In this document: positions 59,941-64,000 of the stretch, one piece after another | Numbering within the stretch: position 1 is the stretch's first letter | How the letters are laid out: every line of letters starts with the position of its first letter | Assembly (NCBI RefSeq): GCF_036199905.1 | Contig: NZ_CP108109.1 | Span: forward strand, 4,201,501 to 4,265,500 | DNA length: 64,000 nucleotides | From: Streptomyces sp. NBC_00223 | GTDB taxonomy: Bacteria; Actinomycetota; Actinomycetes; Streptomycetales; Streptomycetaceae | Reading direction: 5' to 3' | Notes under the pieces: model-generated | What the model was told of the DNA's origin: nothing | The model's database searches: none | What the model saw: only the letters and a program-made list of their open reading frames with translations | Program-made: the position numbers and the translations under genes

Positions 59941-60249
59941 TCAGGGGAGGGGGTGGTTCAGGCAGGGGGCGTGGTCGAGCTGTTCGAGCAGGGCGACGCG
60001 TTGGCCCGGGGTGAGGTCGCCGGCCAGGTCAGTGTCGCCGATACGGGCGCGTACGAGGAATTCCAGGCCGGTCGGGGCGCTGACGCCGGGCAGCGCGTGG
60101 ACCAGGGCGGCGACGGGGATCCCGGCGGCGTCCTCGTCCCCCGCGGCGGCCCGCCGCAGTACGCGGGACAGCCCCGGCACCCCCTCCGCGACGACCTCGC
60201 TCAGCACGAGCGCTCTGCGGTGTCTGGCGTCCGAGCCGGACGGCGTCAT
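59941..60249 (-). CDS. mIHF-like small DNA-binding protein (divergent)
   Basis: A 102-residue protein with no assigned family that I can name with certainty. PVAALVHALPGVSAPTGLEF followed by LVRARIG resembles the KVSALLESLPGVGKVRAKQI core of actinobacterial integration host factor, and the later LTPGQRVALLEQL lines up with its last helix (LGSNQIASLEREF). The Lys/Arg-rich N-terminal helix of true mIHF is weaker here. The ATG at 60249 follows GAGGTG. Direct repeats TTTACGCAC precede it. Function by similarity is inference. Confidence 0.6.
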   Translation of the reverse strand: MTPSGSDARHRRALVLSEVVAEGVPGLSRVLRRAAAGDEDAAGIPVAALVHALPGVSAPTGLEFLVRARIGDTDLAGDLTPGQRVALLEQLDHAPCLNHPLP

Positions 60250-60267
60250 GACTCCACCTCGCTCCTT

Positions 60268-60297
60268 TTTACGCACATTTACGCACTTTATGCATGA
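60268..60297. promoter_or_regulatory. 10-bp-period direct repeats upstream of the mIHF-like gene
   Basis: TTTACGCACA (60268) and TTTACGCACT (60278) are followed by TTATGCATGA (60288): three units, one helical turn apart, AT-rich, beginning 19 bases upstream of the start on the minus strand. They overlap where the promoter should be. Confidence 0.6.
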
Positions 60298-60490
60298 GCG
60301 TACGCCTGCGGCGGAGGCGGTCAACCGGGACGTAGATGGTGACCGAGTGTGGCTCCGAGGCTCCTTTGCGTGGTGACGTGGGGAGGGGTGGAGGGATTTG
60401 CTCCGTTTCCGAGCGCGTGGAACGGAAAGACGCGACAAAGGAGCCCCGAGTCGCGGGGCGCCCGCGACGACGGCGACGGAGGTGAGGGTC

Positions 60491-60892
60491 GTGGCGAATG
60501 GGAACGGGTCCAGCCGATCCGTGGGCACGCTGGTGAAGGACGGGACCGAGCAGCTCTCGGACCTGATCCGGCAGGAGCTGCGGCTGGCACAGACCGAGCT
60601 GACGCGGAAGGGCAAACGTGCCGGGATCGGCGGCGGTCTCTTCGGCGCCGCGGGGCTGATGGCCTTCTTCGGCCTGGCCGTACTGATCTTCGGCGCCATC
60701 GCCGCCCTCGCGATGCCGCTGCCGCTGTGGGCCGCGGCGCTCATCGTGGCGGGCGGTCTGATGCTGCTCGCGGGGGTCATGGCGCTGATCGGGAGGCACG
60801 AGGTCAAGCGGGCGGTGCCGCCCGTGCCGGGCGAGGCGATGGGCAGCATGCGGCACGACCTGGAGACGATCAGGGAGAGGGCGAAGCGATGA
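60491..60892 (+). CDS. Holin-like (DUF1469) membrane protein
   Basis: A 133-residue protein of the phage_holin_3_6/DUF1469 superfamily: an amphipathic N-terminal helix (LVKDGTEQLSDLIRQELRLA), then two helices (FGAAGLMAFFGLAVLIFGAI and LWAAALIVAGGLMLLAGVMA) and a charged tail. Despite the name, chromosomal actinomycete members are housekeeping envelope proteins. The GTG at 60491 has GGAGG seven bases upstream; the long upstream open frame was rejected. The stop overlaps the DUF3618 start. Confidence 0.85.
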   Translation: MANGNGSSRSVGTLVKDGTEQLSDLIRQELRLAQTELTRKGKRAGIGGGLFGAAGLMAFFGLAVLIFGAIAALAMPLPLWAAALIVAGGLMLLAGVMALIGRHEVKRAVPPVPGEAMGSMRHDLETIRERAKR

Positions 60893-61362
60893 CGCGCGAC
60901 AACGGTCACACCCCCGGCGTGGTGAGCGCCGACCCCGTACTCGCCGAGCTGGAACGGGAGATCGCCGAGACGCGGGCGCGGCTCGGCGCGACCGTCGAGG
61001 AGCTGGCCGCGAAGGTGGATGTGCCCGCGCGGGCGAAGGCGAAGGCGCAGGAGACGGCGGAGCGGTTGCGGGGGTCCGCGACGAAGGCGGAGGACCGGGT
61101 GCGGCAGTCCGCGGTGGGCCTGAAGTCCCGGTTGCCCGGCGGGGGCGCCGGTCACCGTGCGATCGGGGCCGGGTCCGGCCCCGCCGCCCTGGGTTCCGGC
61201 TCCCACCTGGCCGAGGTCGGGCACGACGCCGTGGCACGTACGGGGGCCCGGCTGAGCCGCGTCTCCGACGACCAGTGGCGCCATGTCTACCTGCCGGCGG
61301 CGGCCGCGACGGTCACGGTCGGCGCGGTAGCGGCCCTGAGCTGGGCCCGTCACCGCACGTGA
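60889..61362 (+). CDS. DUF3618-like envelope protein
   Basis: A 157-residue protein. The N-terminal segment LAELEREIAETRARLGATVE is the DUF3618 signature, continuing as a basic Ala-rich helix (VPARAKAKAQETAERLRG), a Gly/Ser linker and a C-terminal hydrophobic helix (YLPAAAATVTVGAVAALSW). Such genes follow holin-like genes in actinomycetes; both products probably act at the membrane together. It overlaps the upstream gene by four bases (ATGA). Confidence 0.85.
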   Translation: MTRDNGHTPGVVSADPVLAELEREIAETRARLGATVEELAAKVDVPARAKAKAQETAERLRGSATKAEDRVRQSAVGLKSRLPGGGAGHRAIGAGSGPAALGSGSHLAEVGHDAVARTGARLSRVSDDQWRHVYLPAAAATVTVGAVAALSWARHRT

Positions 61363-61411
61363 GCCCTCGCGGCGCGGACCAGTAGGGGCGCCGCGCCCCT
61401 CGGCGCGAGCC

Positions 61412-61753
61412 GCTGCGCGAGGCTGCTGCCGGGTTGGGCACCGCCGGGTCGGTACAGTCCGCGTCCCGCCGCGGCGGCGGGGAGAGGGTGGGCGCCGACC
61501 TTGGCGTGACGACCTTGCGGGGTTCGCTGCGCGAGCTGACCCCGGGTCGGGCACCGCCGGGTCGGCCCTGTTCGCGTCCCACCGTGGCGGCGGGGGGATG
61601 GTGGGCGCCGACCTCGGCTTGACGACCTTGCGGGGTTCGCTGCGCGAGGCTGCTGCCGGGTCTGGCACCGCCGGGTCGGTCCCATTCGCGTGCCGCCGTC
61701 GCGGCGGGGAGAGGGTGGGCGCCCATCTTGGCGTGACGACTCTGCGGGGCCGC
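61412..61753. repeat. Three tandem 113-114-bp repeats
   Basis: Units start with GCTGCGCGAG at 61412, 61526 and 61639 (period 114 and 113). Each contains CACCGCCGGGTCGG, GGTGGGCGCC and GACGACCTTGCGGGG-type blocks. The 622-bp gap between the DUF3618 and AKR genes is otherwise empty; long open frames on both strands here are by-products of the repeat. Confidence 0.88.
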
Positions 61754-61984
61754 TCGCCGGGCGATGACGAATTCGGCGACGTAGGGGCGCGTCAGCGCGA
61801 GGGCAGGGCGGGCGTTCGCTCTTTTTTCGCCGCCGCGGTGGGACGCGGGAGGGGCCGGATCGGCGGTGCCGGGCTTGGCGGGTGCTCGCGCAGCGGGCTC
61901 GCGCTGCCTGGCCTTGGGGTGCGCGTCGTCGCGGAACGTGGGCTCGCGGGGAAAGGCCGGAGGCCGAACTCGTAGCATCGGGGG

Positions 61985-62968
61985 ATGGAACAGCGACCAC
62001 TGGGCAAGACCGGCCGGAACGTCTCCGTCGTCGGACTGGGGACATGGCAACTGGGCTCCGACTGGGGTGACGTCCGCGAGGAGGACGCCATCGCCGTACT
62101 GGACGCCGCCGTCGACGCCGGCGTCACCTTCTTCGACACCGCCGACGTCTACGGCGACGGCCGCAGCGAGCAGCTGATCGGCCGCTACCTCCGCGACCGC
62201 CCCGCCGCGGACATCTTCGTCGCCACCAAGATGGGCCGCCGCGCCGACCAGCTCCCGGAGAACTACTCCCTCGACAACTTCCGTGCCTGGAACGACCGTT
62301 CCCGCGCCAACCTCGGCGTCGACACGCTCGACCTCGTACAGCTGCACTGCCCGCCGACCCCCGTCTACTCGACCGACGCCGTCTTCGACGCGCTGGACAC
62401 CCTCGTCGCGGAGAAGCGGATCGCCGCCTACGCGGTCAGTGTCGAGACCTGCGCCGAAGCCCTCGCCGCCATCGCCCGCCCGGGCGTCGCCAGCGTGCAG
62501 ATCATCCTCAACCCGTTCCGGCTCAAGCCGCTTGAGGACGTCCTGCCCGCCGCCGCGGAGGCGGGCGTCGGCATCATCGCCCGCGTCCCCCTCGCGTCCG
62601 GCCTGCTCAGCGGCAAGTACACGCGCGAGACCGTCTTCGCCGCGAACGACCACCGGACGTACAACCGGCACGGCGAGGCGTTCGACCAGGGCGAGACCTT
62701 CTCCGGCGTCGAGTACGACACGGGCCTGGAGGCGGCCGCCGAGTTCGCCGAACTCGCCCCGGAGGGTGCGACGTCCGCGCAGACCGCGCTGCGCTGGATC
62801 ATCCAGCAGCCCGGCGTCACCTCGGTCATCCCGGGCGCCCGCTCGGTGGAGCAGGCCCGCGCCAACGCGAGCGCCGCCGCGCTGCCGCCGCTGCCGGACA
62901 CGACGCTGGCCGCCGTACGCGACCTGTACGACCGCCGTATCCGCGCCCAGGTGCACGCCCGCTGGTGA
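61985..62968 (+). CDS. Aldo/keto reductase
   Basis: A 327-residue AKR. The tetrad is intact: Asp and Tyr in TFFDTADVYGDG, Lys in FVATKMGR, His in DLVQLHCPP; cofactor contacts are at TSVIPGARSVEQA. It resembles the YdjG/IolS-like NADPH reductases. The ATG at 61985 fits the usual MEQRPLGKTGRNVS start. It stands alone downstream of the repeat array. It is not a close copy of the AKR at 50893. Confidence 0.92.
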   Translation: MEQRPLGKTGRNVSVVGLGTWQLGSDWGDVREEDAIAVLDAAVDAGVTFFDTADVYGDGRSEQLIGRYLRDRPAADIFVATKMGRRADQLPENYSLDNFRAWNDRSRANLGVDTLDLVQLHCPPTPVYSTDAVFDALDTLVAEKRIAAYAVSVETCAEALAAIARPGVASVQIILNPFRLKPLEDVLPAAAEAGVGIIARVPLASGLLSGKYTRETVFAANDHRTYNRHGEAFDQGETFSGVEYDTGLEAAAEFAELAPEGATSAQTALRWIIQQPGVTSVIPGARSVEQARANASAAALPPLPDTTLAAVRDLYDRRIRAQVHARW

Positions 62969-63095
62969 CGGACGCGGCCAACGGCAGGCCGCACGGCCGC
63001 ACCCGCAAGCCGCACCCGCAGGTCGTACCCAAAGCTGTACCCAAAGCCGTACCCACCGGGCACCCCGCCCGGCGGGTACGGCTACCGTCTTGCGA

Positions 63096-63548
63096 ATGAC
63101 CACCTTCACTGACGATCACGCCGAATTCCCGGGCGCCGCCGGCCCGTACGCCACCACCGAGGCCGACCCGAACGCCGTGGGCCGGGTCCGCACCGAATAC
63201 TCCCCGGTCCACGACGGCGACCCCGACCCGGGCGAGATCGTCTGGACCTGGGTCCCGTTCGAGGAGCGGGACGGGCGCGGCAAGGACCGCCCGGTGCTCG
63301 TCGTCGCCCGGGAGAGCGGCGGCACGCTGCTGGCCGTGCAGCTCTCCAGCAAGCGGCACGACCAGGACCGCGAGTGGGTCGGGATCGGCGCGGGCCCCTG
63401 GGACCGCGAGGGCCGCGACTCCTGGGTCTCCCTCGACCGGGTGCTGCGCCTGCACGACCAGGGCATGCGCCGCGAGGCCTGCGCCCTGGACCGCGCCCGC
63501 TTCGACCTCGTGGTGGACCGCCTCAAGGAGTTGTACGGCTGGTCGTGA
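63096..63548 (+). CDS. PemK/MazF-like toxin-fold protein, long form
   Basis: A 150-residue protein. The MazF-like core begins near residue 47 (PGEIVWTWVPFEERDGRGKD, then RPVLVVARESG and LLAVQLSSK) and continues with SWVSLDRVLRLHDQGMRREA. An extra 45 N-terminal residues precede it. There is no antitoxin gene next to it, unlike in classical mazEF, so it may be a house-kept relative rather than a toxin. RNase activity is not assured. Confidence 0.82.
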   Translation: MTTFTDDHAEFPGAAGPYATTEADPNAVGRVRTEYSPVHDGDPDPGEIVWTWVPFEERDGRGKDRPVLVVARESGGTLLAVQLSSKRHDQDREWVGIGAGPWDREGRDSWVSLDRVLRLHDQGMRREACALDRARFDLVVDRLKELYGWS

Positions 63549-63580
63549 CCGGCCGTGCCCCCCGGCGTCCGCTGCCAACG

Positions 63581-63640
63581 CCAACTTACGGCGGACGCCG
63601 CCAACTTCCGGCGTCGGCCGTCAACTCCCGGCGGACGCTG
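63581..63640. repeat. Three 20-bp tandem repeats upstream of the transporter leader
   Basis: CCAACTTACGGCGGACGCCG, CCAACTTCCGGCGTCGGCCG and TCAACTCCCGGCGGACGCTG occupy exactly 20 bases each, ending 24 bases before the structured leader. They may contain promoter or operator elements. Confidence 0.75.
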
Positions 63641-63663
63641 GTGAGCGGCCGCGCCGGAGCGTA

Positions 63664-63737
63664 AGGTCGTCCCCGGTGTGCCGGGAAGTCTGGTCGGCGG
63701 TCGCTTCGGCGACCCCTGCCGCCGGACCGAGGGACCT
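63664..63737 (+). ncRNA. Structured 5' leader, candidate riboswitch
   Basis: A three-way-junction-like fold can be drawn: P1 AGGTC (63664-63668) with GACCT (63733-63737); P2 CCCGG-TGTG-CCGGG (63672-63685); P3 GGTCGGC (63692-63698) with GCCGGACC, one bulged base (63721-63728), enclosing GGTCGC-TTCG-GCGACC (63699-63714). The GAGGGA (63729-63734) that could serve the following GTG at 63741 is partly inside P1. The class is unknown to me; ion-sensing motifs linked to transporter genes are possible. Confidence 0.5.
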
Positions 63738-63740
63738 CCC

Positions 63741-63797
63741 GTGCTCGAACTCACCGCCGCCGCAAGCCTGATACCCCACCCGGCGCACCCCGCGTGA
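63741..63797 (+). CDS. 18-codon leader ORF overlapping the transporter start
   Basis: GTG at 63741 lies seven bases after GAGGG and opens an 18-codon frame (MLELTAAASLIPHPAHPA) whose TGA overlaps the GTG of the transporter (GTGA). It would couple transporter translation to its own. No family; a regulatory leader peptide or simply a coupling device. Not confirmed. Confidence 0.4.
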   Translation: MLELTAAASLIPHPAHPA

Positions 63798-64000
63798 GCG
63801 GCTGGCAGGCGTGGGCGGCCCTCGCGGTCTTCGCCGGCGCGTACGTCCTGATCGTCACCGAGTGGGTGCACCGGGTGGCCGCCGCGCTCGGCGGCGCGGC
63901 CGCGATGCTGGCGCTGCGGGCCACCGACGCCGACGCGGCCTTCTTCTCCACCCGCGCGGGCATCGACTGGAACGTCGTCTTCCTGCTGCTCGGCATGATG
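63794..64000 (+). CDS. SLC13/ArsB-family ion transporter (5' part only)
   Basis: The first 69 codons of a membrane transporter, truncated by the window end. The sequence starts GWQAWAALAVFAGAYVLIVT and continues EWVHRVAAALGGAAAMLALR, then GIDWNVVFLLLGMM. The EWVHRV and NVVFLLLGMM patterns are typical of the ion-transporter (ArsB/SLC13/CitMHS) superfamily, which exports arsenite or imports Na+/dicarboxylate or similar ions. The GTG start overlaps the small leader ORF. The family is clear, the substrate is not. Confidence 0.75.
   Translation, partial: MSGWQAWAALAVFAGAYVLIVTEWVHRVAAALGGAAAMLALRATDADAAFFSTRAGIDWNVVFLLLGMM

Noticed and set aside
60491-60892. Prophage remnant suggested by the holin-like gene
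   Set aside because: No other phage genes are nearby and chromosomal DUF1469/DUF3618 pairs are ordinary in actinomycetes.
61313-63109. 598-codon minus-strand frame across the 113-bp repeats
   Set aside because: It joins antisense of the aldo/keto reductase with repeat translation; no domain is visible.
63096-63548. Toxin-antitoxin operon
   Set aside because: Only a PemK/MazF-like gene is found; no small upstream gene with a DNA-binding antitoxin pattern exists in the 127-bp gap.

Overview
The window is chromosomal DNA from a Streptomyces-like actinomycete. The evidence is very high GC with GC-rich third codon positions, frequent GTG starts, short ATGA/GTGA overlaps inside operons, mycothiol-type enzymes, XRE-DUF397 regulators, a bacterial proteasome activator and eukaryote-type Ser/Thr kinases. 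From memory, gene order resembles the S. coelicolor interval from bkdR (about SCO3832) to the aspS/metG region (about SCO3790), which lies near oriC. This is inference; no alignment was run. Most of the window is core chromosome. I see no rRNA, tRNA, CRISPR, transposase or prophage.

Layout. (1) 1-4.8 kb: a short exported lipoprotein that looks like an internally deleted hydrolase, then bkdR divergent from a three-gene E1alpha-E1beta-E2 branched-chain keto-acid dehydrogenase operon. (2) 4.8-8.4 kb: a molybdenum-cofactor operon (mobA, DUF6457-like, moeA) running into a K+ channel-like gene. (3) 8.5-13.7 kb: MFS exporter and divergent LysR regulator, quinone oxidoreductase, Pro-rich wall protein, proteasome activator. 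(4) 13.8-19.4 kb: two divergent membrane Ser/Thr kinases, an APH-fold kinase and an orphan LuxR-type response regulator. (5) 19.7-23.3 kb: a second keto-acid dehydrogenase operon. (6) 23.3-33.2 kb: small metabolic and regulatory genes, including a signal-peptidase-like protein with both catalytic residues altered and a LURP-one-like gene that has lost its middle. (7) 33.3-44.8 kb: M18 aminopeptidase, acyl-CoA dehydrogenase, SseB, pirin, SpoIIE-type phosphatase, aspS, Uma2 nuclease, metG. (8) 45-47.4 kb: a DUF397, anti-sigma-like ATPase, XRE and STAS module with shared operator-like arrays. (9) 47.7-51.9 kb: LCP wall ligase, FMN-fold oxidase, chitosanase with a CsnR-like operator, aldo/keto reductase. 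(10) 52-59.8 kb: an envelope module of lipoprotein, MacA/MacB-type efflux system, DUF5666-like protein and an OmpR/histidine-kinase pair. (11) 59.9-64 kb: an mIHF-like protein, holin-like and DUF3618 proteins, a 113-bp tandem repeat array, aldo/keto reductase, a PemK/MazF-like protein and the start of an ion transporter behind a structured leader.

The most unusual signals are: 12-bp-period TGCACGTGCA arrays placed equally in front of a DUF397 gene and an anti-sigma-like ATPase/XRE pair; a 52-bp perfect palindrome with a near-parS core; a structured 5' leader plus an 18-codon overlapping ORF before the last gene; the catalytic-dyad change in the signal-peptidase homologue; two in-frame internally deleted genes; a Tyr at the phospho-Ser position of the STAS protein; and a 15-bp tandem array that would read as pentapeptides on the opposite strand. 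All functions are inferred from sequence features and remembered family knowledge; no searches were run.
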